DNA from: Brevibacillus_D fluminis_A | GTDB lineage: Bacteria > Bacillota > Bacilli > Brevibacillales > Brevibacillaceae | NCBI RefSeq assembly: GCF_052072235.1 | Contig: NZ_CM125436.1 | Location: forward strand, 4,520,001 to 4,584,000 | Direction of reading: 5' to 3' | DNA length: 64,000 bases | Shown here: in pieces, positions 27,306-37,041 of the stretch | Position numbering within the stretch: position 1 is the stretch's first letter | How the letters are laid out: every line of letters begins with the position of its first letter | Position numbers and translations under genes: made by a program | The notes under the pieces: generated by a model | Databases searched by the model: none | The model's input: only the letters and a program-made list of their open reading frames with translations | Told to the model about the DNA's origin: nothing

Positions 27306-28583
27306 ATGAAAAAAAGTTTCCTGACCGCAATAAGCCTGCTGATCATGATGAGTATATTGACAGGTTTCCAGGCTACATCAACCAAAACGTTGCAACAGTC
27401 ATTGGAAGCCACCCTTGTTCCTGTCTCTGAAATGGAGCTTCCTGCAAAAACCATCATCGGATTCGGAGAAGCTACGCATGGTAACAAGCAATTCACTACG
27501 CTAAAGTTAGCGATTTTTAAACATCTGGTGGAAAAGCAAGGATTTCGCGTATTTGCTATCGAAGGTGATTTCGGCGGAGGACAAAAGGTCAATGACTATA
27601 TTTTAGGCGGCAGCGGAACGGCGCAAGCTGCTGCAAAGTCAATCGGATTTACGATTTACAATACGGAAGACATGGCAGCCCTACTATCCTGGATGCGCTC
27701 CTTTAATGAACAGCGGAATGCAAACGATCAAATTCATTTTTATGGCTTTGACATGCAACGCTATGACAATAACAAAAATGGGCTATTCTCTTATGTAAAA
27801 AAGGTTGATCCGACACTTGCCTTCACGTATGAGATTGCTCTAACGAATCTGAATGATAAAACAGTGTATGATCAAAAGCTGGCCACCGTACAATCTGCAC
27901 TCTCCCATCTGAAAAACTTGATGGTTCGGATGAAAGAAAACAAATCCGTTTATACCGCAAAAAGCACTGAAAAAGAATATGAGCTGGCTCTAGCCTATGC
28001 CGAGGCAATCAGGCAAAATGCTACACTGCGCGGTTCAAATGCGAATTATAGCAATGCCCGTGATTTCTTTATGGCGGAAAACGTGAAATGGATTTTATCT
28101 TTTGAACAGAAACATTACGGTCGTAAAAACATTTTCATAACAGGACATAATGGACACATTGAAAAAACTTCCACATCCATTGGAATGAAAACCTGCATGG
28201 GCGCGTATCTCGCCAAAGCCTTTGCGGACCACTATTACGCGATCGGAAGCGAATTTTACGAAAGCTCCTTCCTTGCAAATGACGCTGCTACCGGTGAACG
28301 AAAGGAGTTTACTGTAAAAAATAGCGGGAACGAACGGCTCGCTGTTCTTTTTGCACAAACGAACATGAAGGATGGATTCCTTGACTTTGCCAAGGCAAGA
28401 AAAGATGAAAATTTCAGCGCATATGTAAATCGGGTTCAGCCCATCAGTGCAATCGGTGCAGACTTCAGCAGCTTGTATGGAAGCTTTGAAAAGCTGCATA
28501 CGTTGCAGATGGCTCCAGCAAAAGCTTTTGATGGTCTCATTTTCGTGCGGACAGCTACTCCGTCGGTCATGATCAAAGAGTAA
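27306..28583 (+). CDS. Erythromycin esterase family protein, probably exported
   Basis: A 425-residue member of the erythromycin esterase (EreA/EreB-like) superfamily. IGFGEATHGNKQF (about residues 53-65) contains the catalytic-type GEATHG motif. RVFAIEGDFGGG, HFYGFDMQRYDNN and the histidines in ITGHNGHIEKT fit the fold. An N-terminal hydrophobic segment (about 5-23) suggests export, without a lipobox. AAGGAGA stands before ATG. The gene is AT-richer than its neighbours and uses more A/T-ending codons, a sign of recent acquisition. The family hydrolyses macrolide lactones in some members; the substrate here is unproven. Confidence 0.83.
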   Translation: MKKSFLTAISLLIMMSILTGFQATSTKTLQQSLEATLVPVSEMELPAKTIIGFGEATHGNKQFTTLKLAIFKHLVEKQGFRVFAIEGDFGGGQKVNDYILGGSGTAQAAAKSIGFTIYNTEDMAALLSWMRSFNEQRNANDQIHFYGFDMQRYDNNKNGLFSYVKKVDPTLAFTYEIALTNLNDKTVYDQKLATVQSALSHLKNLMVRMKENKSVYTAKSTEKEYELALAYAEAIRQNATLRGSNANYSNARDFFMAENVKWILSFEQKHYGRKNIFITGHNGHIEKTSTSIGMKTCMGAYLAKAFADHYYAIGSEFYESSFLANDAATGERKEFTVKNSGNERLAVLFAQTNMKDGFLDFAKARKDENFSAYVNRVQPISAIGADFSSLYGSFEKLHTLQMAPAKAFDGLIFVRTATPSVMIKE

Positions 28584-28609
28584 AAAAGCGCCCGGTCAAC
28601 CCGGACGCT
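28582..28609 (-). terminator. Rho-independent terminator of the SLH protein gene
   Basis: On the minus strand GCGTCCGGG pairs with CCGGGCGC around a short loop and is followed by six Ts. It overlaps the 3' end of the convergent esterase gene. Confidence 0.75.
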
Positions 28610-28624
28610 TGTCTGCATGGACTC

Positions 28625-30970
28625 CTATCGTTTCGTAACGACAATCAGGTAAACATTCCCTTCGTCGTTGGTCCACAAATTCACATGATCTGTGCTTGTT
28701 ACATCTTTTTCTGGCAAATCAGACCCGTTGTAGTATTTCACTTTCGCATTCGGGTCCAGCTTGAGGCTGGTTGACGTGTTGTTGTAAAATACGTATTTAT
28801 CGCCATTCACACGCGATTCGATACCGACAAAAGATGCGTTGTCCACGGTCATTTTGCCTTTTGCAGCTACATCAACCACTTCGCCATCACGGTTTAGCGT
28901 AAGCGTTGCGTATTCGAACTGATCGATTCCTGTCAGCGAGGCGGTCTCGCTCACATCGTAAACTTTCCCGTTTACTGCGATTTGTGCGGATGTGATCGAA
29001 CCGTTTTCGCCTTTCACTTCCACGGTATCGACGACACCGCTGACGGTTTGCACGTCGCTTGCGATTGCCTTCACTTTGCCACTGTTGTTCAGTGTCAGCG
29101 TATACTCTTTGTCATTCGTGTCGGCATCAGCATCGATTGTTACGCCTGACAGCAGCTCATACACCTTGTTGTTGATCGTTACTTTTTTACCCGAGATCGC
29201 GGTCACATATCCGGTTACGGTCTGCTTTTCCGCAGTCAGTTCAACAATTTCATTGGTACCCAGATTGTATTTCCAAGTCGTGATGCGGTAGCCGGCAAGC
29301 TGATCCGCTTTCAGAGTGGTAGCGGATACGCTCTGGCCATCGATCGTCAGCTTGGCTGAAGCAGGAATGCGATAGGTGGTTCCGGCTACCTTGATTGTAG
29401 CGGGCGTTGCCGGGCTGCCTGCGACATATGCCGTTGAACTGTCGACTACTTGATTGGTGGTGACACCGGTACCCTGTTCGATTTTGCTCACATTTCCATC
29501 CTGATCAAACGTCAGAATCGCGATGCTGCCATCTTTCAAGTCGCCCAATTCCGATACTTCATCCTCATCCACGTACAGCTTTGTATCCTCGAGTACATCG
29601 TATTCATAATCACCAAAGCTGATCAAGTTGTCATTCGTATCAATGTGAATCGGTTCGGTAACGCTCAGTTTGGTATACGTCACTGCGGATACCTTGCCAT
29701 CTACATTCAGCGTCAGCTTCACGAGATCGCCTTTTTCAATGTCAGCGAATGTACCTGCTTTTTCATCTGCAAGCGGGTGGTCTTTCACCTTGATCGTTGC
29801 ATCGCTTGCGAGCTGATACGTCTCGTTATCCACAACAATCTCTTGTTTTGGATTCGTTCCGCTTACCGTCGAGGTTTTTTTCACGATTCCCGATGCCTCG
29901 TTTTGCGAGATGGTGATGGACGACACTTTGCCGTCTTCATCCAGGACCGCTACGAACTTTTGCCCGATTTGCGAACTCGTCACTTTGACGCCGCTCTCCA
30001 CCTCAAGCACGGTTTCTTTCCCGTTTACGATCGCTTTGAATTTTCTTTCGTCCCCGACTGCTGTCGTGAAGTTGAGACCCGTTTTGATAACGCCCTCCAT
30101 GATGCGGGCATCCGCCGTCACCACGTTCAGGAAGGCTGCTTTTCCGTTTTTCACGACATACTCGACTTGTGCGCCAACCACGATGTTGCCGAATACTTGC
30201 GCGTTCGACGCGATCGCCACTTCTTTGTCCTGACCTACGATCTTCAAGGTATTGGCAGACTTGTCGTAAGCGGCAACCGCCCCTTTGACGACCGAAAGCT
30301 TCTGGATGGTTCCGGTCGCATTACCGTCTTTGTCATAGTAAGCGCCGTTTGCATAGACAGACGTCTCCATGAAACGATCGGTGAACGCTGCTACCAGATC
30401 ACGCTTGGCAGCCGTAGTTGGAGCGGTTGTCGTGTCATAAATCCCGACCTTGTTCGCTTCCAGCAAATACGGCAGGTACCACTGTGCCGATTTCGCAGGC
30501 GTTACGTCGATTTTCAAGCCTTGTACGAAAACCGTTACTGCTTCCGCCACGTTAACGGTATTGTTTGGTTTAAAGGTGCCGTCCGGATAGCCTTTGATGA
30601 TTCCTTTGGAAACGGCCAGATTGATATAACCGGATGCCCAGTGATCCCGCGGCAAATCTTTGAACATGGTCGCACCTTGGCTGAGTTTCACTTGCTCATC
30701 CGTATACCCCATCGCGAGTACGGCAATTTTGGCAAATTCAGCGCGGGTTACTTCTTTTTGCGGTTTAAACGTTCCATCCGTATAGCCTTTCAGCACACCT
30801 GCATAATTCAGTTTCAGGATGGCATCTTTGTTCGCATTTTGCGCAATATCAGATAGCGGGAGTGCGTTTGCTGCCATGCCTGTGTTCGAAACTGCCAAGG
30901 TTGAAGCGAGCACCGCTCCGGCTATCACTTTTTTAAACGCTTTTGTGGAAAGTGCATGATTGTTTTGCAA
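28625..30970 (-). CDS. S-layer protein with SLH domains
   Basis: About 781 residues, probable S-layer or other SLH-anchored surface protein. A signal peptide ends near AANA. Two clear SLH domains follow (LNYAGVLKGYTDGTFKPQKEVTRAEFA and DHWASGYINLAVSKGIIKGYPDGTF), with a third, degenerate one to about residue 200; these bind pyruvylated secondary wall polymer. The remaining 580 residues are beta-rich repeats. TTG at 30970 is chosen because GGAGGT is 6 nt upstream and the signal peptide then starts correctly; the frame is open to 31087 but that stretch encodes no plausible leader. The 5' region between 30971 and 31146 is GC-rich and holds no clear promoter. Confidence 0.87.
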   Translation of the reverse strand: MQNNHALSTKAFKKVIAGAVLASTLAVSNTGMAANALPLSDIAQNANKDAILKLNYAGVLKGYTDGTFKPQKEVTRAEFAKIAVLAMGYTDEQVKLSQGATMFKDLPRDHWASGYINLAVSKGIIKGYPDGTFKPNNTVNVAEAVTVFVQGLKIDVTPAKSAQWYLPYLLEANKVGIYDTTTAPTTAAKRDLVAAFTDRFMETSVYANGAYYDKDGNATGTIQKLSVVKGAVAAYDKSANTLKIVGQDKEVAIASNAQVFGNIVVGAQVEYVVKNGKAAFLNVVTADARIMEGVIKTGLNFTTAVGDERKFKAIVNGKETVLEVESGVKVTSSQIGQKFVAVLDEDGKVSSITISQNEASGIVKKTSTVSGTNPKQEIVVDNETYQLASDATIKVKDHPLADEKAGTFADIEKGDLVKLTLNVDGKVSAVTYTKLSVTEPIHIDTNDNLISFGDYEYDVLEDTKLYVDEDEVSELGDLKDGSIAILTFDQDGNVSKIEQGTGVTTNQVVDSSTAYVAGSPATPATIKVAGTTYRIPASAKLTIDGQSVSATTLKADQLAGYRITTWKYNLGTNEIVELTAEKQTVTGYVTAISGKKVTINNKVYELLSGVTIDADADTNDKEYTLTLNNSGKVKAIASDVQTVSGVVDTVEVKGENGSITSAQIAVNGKVYDVSETASLTGIDQFEYATLTLNRDGEVVDVAAKGKMTVDNASFVGIESRVNGDKYVFYNNTSTSLKLDPNAKVKYYNGSDLPEKDVTSTDHVNLWTNDEGNVYLIVVTKR

Positions 30971-31146
30971 GGAAATACCTCCATCAACATCGTAGTGGTT
31001 TGGATCGTACGCGACGTACTTTTCGACGCAGGTTTCTGCCGAAGAGTTGCAGCAATTTCGCGCGTTTCCTTGCTCCAAATTTTTCAAGCGCTGTCTACAG
31101 CGGCTTCACACATGAAACAGCGGCGACCTAAGGCTCGAAAACAAAG

Positions 31147-31899
31147 TTAAATATCCATGCAAGCCCTTATCATTTTTGCTTCTCTATGAAATTCGTTTCG
31201 TTCCAGTTCCTCACATATCATCAGTAAAGAATTAGAATCCTGCGTACATTCAGCTTGATAGTCACGGATGAATGCAAGTTTCGTTTCTAACAATGCCGAT
31301 TCGAAAAATGATTCCAACTGATTGGACAGATCACCAGGCAGTCCTCTTCTTTGAGCCCAAGGATGAGGATTCACTCCAATGTTATTTTGCAGTGGAAGAA
31401 TGCCAAGCGTATCTCTTGTGCGCAAAACAACTTTTTTGCTCCTTTCCGCTCTAATTTCTTGAATATACCGATATGGATGTATGATTTCAGGGAAATTGAA
31501 CCGATCCTGAGCGCTTTTCTTGACAAGCTCTTTTTGTTCAAGCCATAATCCATGGTCAAAGTAGTCAGTGCTTTTATCCTCTGATTCTTTTTTACAATGC
31601 TCTGCATATTCTTCTTCATTATCAAAATCGGAAACTAACAACATCTCATGGTTTAGCTGCAACCAAAGAAAGTCCCGAATATTTCTTGCAACAATTCGTA
31701 CGTTTCTTGTTGCATCAAGATTCATAGGGAACACACCTATAACAGGAGCATGATCAAGATCCTCCTGCAGCCCAAAATCGGTCAGCAAAGCAAAATGTTC
31801 CCCGTCACATCCAGTATTCGCAAAAATATACGAATCGAGAGGAGTAAACAAAAAAGGACGAGAATCACATTGAGGTAACCGGCAAACACCTCTTTGCAT
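31147..31899 (-). CDS. Hypothetical protein, 250 residues
   Basis: I cannot name this protein. It is soluble and acidic, with an N-terminal segment FTPLDSYIFANTGCDGEHFALLTDFG, then VPMNLD-like and VARNIRDFLWLQLN motifs that faintly recall SMI1/KNR4 (SUKH) proteins, and a helical C-terminal half. AAGGGCGAGT stands before ATG 31899, 36 nt after the sensor-kinase stop, so it may be read with the RND operon. It is AT-richer than that operon, which hints at separate origin. SUKH membership is a guess. Confidence 0.6.
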   Translation of the reverse strand: MQRGVCRLPQCDSRPFLFTPLDSYIFANTGCDGEHFALLTDFGLQEDLDHAPVIGVFPMNLDATRNVRIVARNIRDFLWLQLNHEMLLVSDFDNEEEYAEHCKKESEDKSTDYFDHGLWLEQKELVKKSAQDRFNFPEIIHPYRYIQEIRAERSKKVVLRTRDTLGILPLQNNIGVNPHPWAQRRGLPGDLSNQLESFFESALLETKLAFIRDYQAECTQDSNSLLMICEELERNEFHREAKMIRACMDI

Positions 31900-31935
31900 A
31901 CTCGCCCTTCCCTATATTGTCTTCTTACTCTCCCC

Positions 31936-33225
31936 TCAACTCTTCGCCGGCAGCGTGATCGTAAAGCTGGTTCCGGCGCCTTCCTTGCTTTCCACGCGGA
32001 TTTTGCCTTCGTGAGCTTCCACGATCCATTTGGCGATGGAGAGGCCGAGTCCGGTTCCCTCTTCGGCGCGGGAGCGCATTTTATCGCCGCGGAAAAATCG
32101 GTCGAACACAAAGCCAAGCTCTTCCTGCGAGATGCCGATGCCGGTGTCGCTGACGATGATCGTAATCCAGTTGCCCTCGCGTTTGCAGCTGACGGTGATC
32201 TGTCCGGTTTCCTGGGTATATTTCAACGCATTGTCCAGCAAGATGACCATCAGCTGCTGAAGGCGTTCCTCGTCGCCCATGATTTCGAGCGGCTCCTCCA
32301 CATCGCGCTTCATGGTGATTTCCTTAAGCTCGGCCAGCTGCGAGAAGGTGCGAATGCTTTTTTGCACGATCTCATCCAGCCGCACGCGCTGCTTCAAAAT
32401 TTGCAGCTCGTTGGAATCGGAGCGGGCCAATGTCAACAGGTCGGTCACCAGCTTGGTCAAACGCTTTGTTTCCTGCATGCTGGCCGAAATGGTCTCGCTT
32501 TCCTCTTCAATCGTATGGTCGGGGTTGCGGAACAGCCGCTCCAGATTGAGACGGATGACGGATAATGGCGTGCGAAGCTCATGCGAGGCGTCCGCGATGA
32601 ATTGCTGCTGCTTTTCCCACGACTGCTGGATCGGCACCAAGGCGCGCTTGGCCAAAAACCGTCCGGTGACGATGGCGATGATGATGCTGACAAACCCGCC
32701 GATGCCGAGCACGTACAAGAGAAGGTCGAGCATTTTTTGCTCGGGCTCCAGATTGTAGACCAGCTGGACCTTTTCGACCTTTTGCAGCTGTCCTTCCGTA
32801 AAGATGACCCGGTTGGCCATGATCGTGCAGATGCGGTAAGGCTGCCCGTCGATCACCTTCGTTGTGATCCCAAGCTCATTGTCTTCCGGTTTGAACTTGG
32901 GGATGTCGTCGTTTTCGATCATTTCGCCGAAGGCTTTGGCCAAAAACTGATCGTGCGGCCCCCAAAACAGGAAGACGATGCGCCGGTCGACGTCACCGAA
33001 GCGCTTGCGTTCCAGCTTGAGGTGGGACAGCGGAGCGGACGGCATCGGCCCTTGCGGCGCAGGCCCCTGGTTCATCTGAAAAACGGCCCGCTGCAGCTCC
33101 CTGTCCACCTGTGAGTACAGATTGTATTGCATGGAAAAGTAGAGCGCGCTCCCCAACCCGTACAAGAGCACCATGAATACGATGACGTTGAGGATCACGA
33201 GGCGATTCTGGGTTTTCTTAAACAT
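31936..33225 (-). CDS. Sensor histidine kinase of the RND efflux operon
   Basis: A 429-residue membrane histidine kinase. Two membrane helices (about residues 8-30 and 150-172) flank an extracellular sensor of about 120 residues with QGPAPQGP. A HisKA domain carries the phospho-acceptor in FIADASHELRTPLSVIR, and the ATPase domain has an N box (LLDNALKYT), G1 (VSDTGIGIS) and G2 (GTGLGLSIAKWIVEAH). The start at 33225 overlaps the response-regulator gene by 8 nt, giving coupled translation. Likely senses envelope stress or a pump substrate. Confidence 0.92.
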   Translation of the reverse strand: MFKKTQNRLVILNVIVFMVLLYGLGSALYFSMQYNLYSQVDRELQRAVFQMNQGPAPQGPMPSAPLSHLKLERKRFGDVDRRIVFLFWGPHDQFLAKAFGEMIENDDIPKFKPEDNELGITTKVIDGQPYRICTIMANRVIFTEGQLQKVEKVQLVYNLEPEQKMLDLLLYVLGIGGFVSIIIAIVTGRFLAKRALVPIQQSWEKQQQFIADASHELRTPLSVIRLNLERLFRNPDHTIEEESETISASMQETKRLTKLVTDLLTLARSDSNELQILKQRVRLDEIVQKSIRTFSQLAELKEITMKRDVEEPLEIMGDEERLQQLMVILLDNALKYTQETGQITVSCKREGNWITIIVSDTGIGISQEELGFVFDRFFRGDKMRSRAEEGTGLGLSIAKWIVEAHEGKIRVESKEGAGTSFTITLPAKS

Positions 33226-33904
33226 TCTCTTTTTTCCCTTTAAGGATATAGCCGACGTTGCGCACAGTCCCAATCAGGTTGTCGCAACCGAAATCGCTCA
33301 TTTTTTTGCGCAAATAATGCACATACAGATCGACGACGCCGTAATTGGCCTCGGAATCGATGCCCCAGACGCGGTCGAAAATTTGCTGCCGCGTGAGAAT
33401 CTGCTCTTTGTTATGCAGCAAATATTTCAGCAGCTCGAACTCTTTGCTGGTCAGCTTCATCGGCGTCTCGCCGACATACCCGTCGTATTCGTTCACTTTC
33501 AGCGTGATCGGGCCGTAGGTCAGTTCGCCCTCGGTGCTGATTTTGCCGTTGCGGCGCAATAAGGCCCGTGTCCGCGCCAGCAGCTCTTCGACCGCGAACG
33601 GTTTGACCAGGTAGTCGTCCGCCCCGGCGTCAAGGCCCTGGACGCGTGCGTCCACGCTGTCCTTTGCCGTCAGAAACAGCACCGGCGTAGACACACCCTT
33701 GCTCCTCAGCTTTTTGACGATGGTCAAGCCGTCCATGCCCGGCAGCATGATATCGAGCACCAGCAAATCATAAATGCCGCGCTCCGCCAAATAGAAGCCT
33801 TCATCGCCTCGCTCGGCTCTGTCGACCTGATAGCCTTCCTCCTGCAGCACACTGCTCACTGCCGCCAGAAGATGACGATCATCCTCCACTGCGAGAATCC
33901 GCAT
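33218..33904 (-). CDS. OmpR/PhoB family response regulator
   Basis: A 228-residue two-domain regulator. The receiver has the acidic pair (EDD, 7-9), phospho-acceptor aspartate in DLLVLDIMLPG, the threonine in LFLTAKD and the lysine in YLVKPFAVEELLAR. The winged helix has MKLTSKEFELLKYLL and VDLYVHYLRKKM. Its start overlaps the 3' end of the RND pump gene by 26 nt, with AGAGGGAGAC before ATG. It partners with the kinase immediately downstream and most likely activates its own efflux operon. Confidence 0.93.
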   Translation of the reverse strand: MRILAVEDDRHLLAAVSSVLQEEGYQVDRAERGDEGFYLAERGIYDLLVLDIMLPGMDGLTIVKKLRSKGVSTPVLFLTAKDSVDARVQGLDAGADDYLVKPFAVEELLARTRALLRRNGKISTEGELTYGPITLKVNEYDGYVGETPMKLTSKEFELLKYLLHNKEQILTRQQIFDRVWGIDSEANYGVVDLYVHYLRKKMSDFGCDNLIGTVRNVGYILKGKKENV

Positions 33905-36900
33905 ATGTCTCCCTCTTTCGTGTCAAAAATGGAATTCGCGCAACCCGGCTGAGTCGAATTGCGATGTCATCTAAAATGGAATACACAACCGGAATGACGA
34001 CAAGTGTCAAGAGCGTGGAAAACGTCAATCCGCCGATCACGACCGTCGCCATCGGTGCCTGGCTTTCGCCGCCTTCGCCGAGGCCAAGCGCGAGTGGGAA
34101 CAGCCCCAGCACGGTACAAAGCGTCGTCATCAAAATCGGACGCAAACGGATCGATGCCGCCCGCAAGATCGCTTCCTTGCGAGCCAAGCCTTCTTCCCGC
34201 CGCAAAATATTCGTAAAGTCGATCAGCACGATCGCGTTGCGAACCACAATCCCCGCGAGCAAAATGATCCCGATGTAAGCGGGGACGCTGAGCGAGCGAC
34301 CGGTAATCCACAAGCTGAAGCTGGCCCCAAAGAACGACAGCGGCACAGACAGCATGATCGACAGCGGATAGACCAGCGACTCAAACTGGGCGGCCAAAAT
34401 CATGTACACCAGCAAAATCGCCAGCAAAAAGGCCATGATCATGCCATTCGTCGATTCTTGCAGCTGCCGGTTTTGCCCCTGCTGCTCGATGACATAGCCA
34501 GGCGGAAGCGGGAACGACTCAACCACCTTGTTGATCCCCTGCGTGACGCTGCCGAGGTCTTTGCCCGGTGCCAGCATCGCGGTCACATTGACGATCCGCG
34601 CCTGGTTGTATCGGGAGATCGAGAGCGGCCCGTCTTCAATCGACACTTTGGCCACATCCTTGACCTGAACCTTCTCGCCTTTGCTCGTCGTCATCAGCAA
34701 GTTTTCGATGTCCTGCATATTGGTGTCGTGGTCTTTTTCATAGGAAACGGTGACATCGACCTCTGTTCCGCCTGTCTCATATTTCGTCGCAACCGTATCG
34801 CGCAAAGCGGTCTGGATGGTGGACGACAAGAGCGACTGTGTCACGCCAAGCTCTGCCGCGCGCACCCGGTCCAGCACCACCTGGATTTCCGGGCGCGAGT
34901 CTTCGAGCGTATTGTCCGCCTCGCGAACGCCGTCCACGTCGCTGATCGCATTCGTCAGCCGTTCGGCAAGCTCGCGCAACGTAGTCTCATCGTTGCCGCG
35001 CAGCGCATAGGAGATCGGCGCATTGCCACCGCCCCCGCCTTGTCCGCCGCCACCGCCAAGTCCGGGGAGAGAAGCGCCGCCCGCCTCGCTGACCCGCAGA
35101 CGCGCGCCTGGGAACCGGTTCAGCTTTTGCCGGACCTCTTCGACGATCTGGGCTGTCGAGCGCTGCCGCTCATTCTTGCCTTTCAGCAAAAGGAGAAAGG
35201 AGCCTTGCGAGCTTTGTGCGTTGTTGCCGGGACGCGTCGCATTGCCGCTGCCGAGGCTGGAATACACGGTTTTGACCTCGGGAATCTTGGCGATCATCGC
35301 ATGCGTCTGATTCATCACATCCCGCGTCTGCTCCAATGTCGCGCCGTTTGGCAGCGAAATGGAGATATTCACCTGGCCTTGATCAGATTGCGGAATGAAC
35401 TCGGAGCCGATCAGCGGCACGAGACCTACACCCGCGACCAACGTCGCCAATCCAATCATTACCACAGTTTTACGATGGCCCAATGACCACGAAAGCATTC
35501 TTCGATAAGCCTGCGTGCCTTTCCCTTCCTGATGCTCCGCCTTGACCGGCGCCTTCAGCCGCTTTCGCGACCATTTCACCGCAAGCATCGGGGTGACGGT
35601 CAGCGACACGACGAGCGACGCCAAAAGCGAGAAGGATACGGTCACGCCCAAATCTTTAAACAGCTGCGCGGTCACGCCTTCGACGAAAACGATCGGGAAA
35701 AACACCGCGACCGTCGTGATCGTCGCCGCGATGACCGGCATCGCCACCTCGCGCGTCCCTCTGACAGCGGCTTCGCGGATCGGCATGCCCAGCTCCCGCT
35801 GCCGGTGGATATTCTCCAATACGACGATCGCATCGTCGACAATCATCCCGATCCCCAACGTCAAGCCGCCGAGGCTCATCGTGTTGATCGACATGTTGGA
35901 GAAATACATCAGCGTGAACGTCCCGATGACCGAGATCGGAATCGCTGTCGAGATGATCAGCGTATTGCTGATGCTTTTTAAGAAAAACCAGATGATCAAA
36001 ATCGCCAGAAGCCCGCCGATCAGCATATCGTGCTCCAGCGTCGAGATGGAGGAGCGGATGAACTGGGATTGGTCGGAGATGCTCAAGACATTGAAATGAA
36101 CCGGCATCTCGGACTTCAGCTGCGCAAGTTCCGCGTGTACACCGTCCGCTACCGCCACCGTATTCGTGCCGGACTGCTTCATGATCGTCACGGCAACCGA
36201 TGGCTTGCCATCCAGTTTGTTTTCAACAGATACTTCCTTGTACCCTTCCTGTACGACCGCAACATCCTTGAGAAAAATCTTCCCGTCGCCTTTCAGCGGA
36301 ATGGATACGTTGCGGATGTCATCGACCGAGGCGAACTTGCCGATCGAACGGACGGTATAGGTTACGCCGCCCTCGGTCACGTTGCCGCCGGCAGCGTCGA
36401 GGTTTTGGTTTTTCAGCTGCTGGTTGATGTCCGCCAGCGTCAGGCCGAATTGCTCCATTTTGCTTTTGTCGACCTGGATGCGGATTTCGCGGTCCAGTCC
36501 GCCGGATACCGTCACCGATGCGACGCCATTGACTCGCTCCAAAAACGGAACCATCTGGTCGACCACCGTCGACTTCAGCTGGTCCGCTCCCATATCAGCA
36601 GAGATCGCCAGCGTCAAAACCGGCGCGCTGTTCGGATCAAAGCGGGTGACGGTCGGCGACTCCAGATCGTCCGGCAGCTGGCGTTTGGCCCGCTCCACCT
36701 TTTGCGTAATGTCCGCAACCGCCTGATCGAGATCGGCGCCATAATCGAACTCCACAATTACCTGTGAGGAGCCTTCGCGTGATGTGGAACGAACCGACTT
36801 GACGCCGGCCACCGTCGAGACAGCTTGCTCCAGCGGCTTGGTGACCAGATTGGTCATCTCCTCGGGACCGACCCCGGCATAACTGGCAGAGACCGCTACC

Positions 36901-37031
36901 GTCGGGATTTCAATTTTCGGATACAGATCGATCGGGATTCGCTCCAGGGACATGATCCCCAAAATAATGGCGATGAGCACAGCCATCATGATCGTGACGG
37001 GACGGCGAATGGCAAAATCAGAGATATGCAT
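33879..37031 (-). CDS. RND (AcrB/HAE1-like) efflux pump
   Basis: A 1050-residue resistance-nodulation-division transporter with two halves of six helices and two large periplasmic-type loops. Transmembrane helix 4 carries the proton-relay pair in GMIVDDAIVVLENI. The matching helix 10 region reads AGIVVRNAIVLIDF, with Arg where AcrB has Lys. A glycine-rich insert lies near residue 665 (GLGGGGGQGGGGG). In a Gram-positive cell it works with the adaptor encoded 10 nt upstream but without an outer-membrane channel. Operon order: adaptor, pump, response regulator, kinase. Confidence 0.93.
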   Translation of the reverse strand: MHISDFAIRRPVTIMMAVLIAIILGIMSLERIPIDLYPKIEIPTVAVSASYAGVGPEEMTNLVTKPLEQAVSTVAGVKSVRSTSREGSSQVIVEFDYGADLDQAVADITQKVERAKRQLPDDLESPTVTRFDPNSAPVLTLAISADMGADQLKSTVVDQMVPFLERVNGVASVTVSGGLDREIRIQVDKSKMEQFGLTLADINQQLKNQNLDAAGGNVTEGGVTYTVRSIGKFASVDDIRNVSIPLKGDGKIFLKDVAVVQEGYKEVSVENKLDGKPSVAVTIMKQSGTNTVAVADGVHAELAQLKSEMPVHFNVLSISDQSQFIRSSISTLEHDMLIGGLLAILIIWFFLKSISNTLIISTAIPISVIGTFTLMYFSNMSINTMSLGGLTLGIGMIVDDAIVVLENIHRQRELGMPIREAAVRGTREVAMPVIAATITTVAVFFPIVFVEGVTAQLFKDLGVTVSFSLLASLVVSLTVTPMLAVKWSRKRLKAPVKAEHQEGKGTQAYRRMLSWSLGHRKTVVMIGLATLVAGVGLVPLIGSEFIPQSDQGQVNISISLPNGATLEQTRDVMNQTHAMIAKIPEVKTVYSSLGSGNATRPGNNAQSSQGSFLLLLKGKNERQRSTAQIVEEVRQKLNRFPGARLRVSEAGGASLPGLGGGGGQGGGGGNAPISYALRGNDETTLRELAERLTNAISDVDGVREADNTLEDSRPEIQVVLDRVRAAELGVTQSLLSSTIQTALRDTVATKYETGGTEVDVTVSYEKDHDTNMQDIENLLMTTSKGEKVQVKDVAKVSIEDGPLSISRYNQARIVNVTAMLAPGKDLGSVTQGINKVVESFPLPPGYVIEQQGQNRQLQESTNGMIMAFLLAILLVYMILAAQFESLVYPLSIMLSVPLSFFGASFSLWITGRSLSVPAYIGIILLAGIVVRNAIVLIDFTNILRREEGLARKEAILRAASIRLRPILMTTLCTVLGLFPLALGLGEGGESQAPMATVVIGGLTFSTLLTLVVIPVVYSILDDIAIRLSRVARIPFLTRKRETYADSRSGG

Positions 37032-37041
37032 CGCGCTTCAC

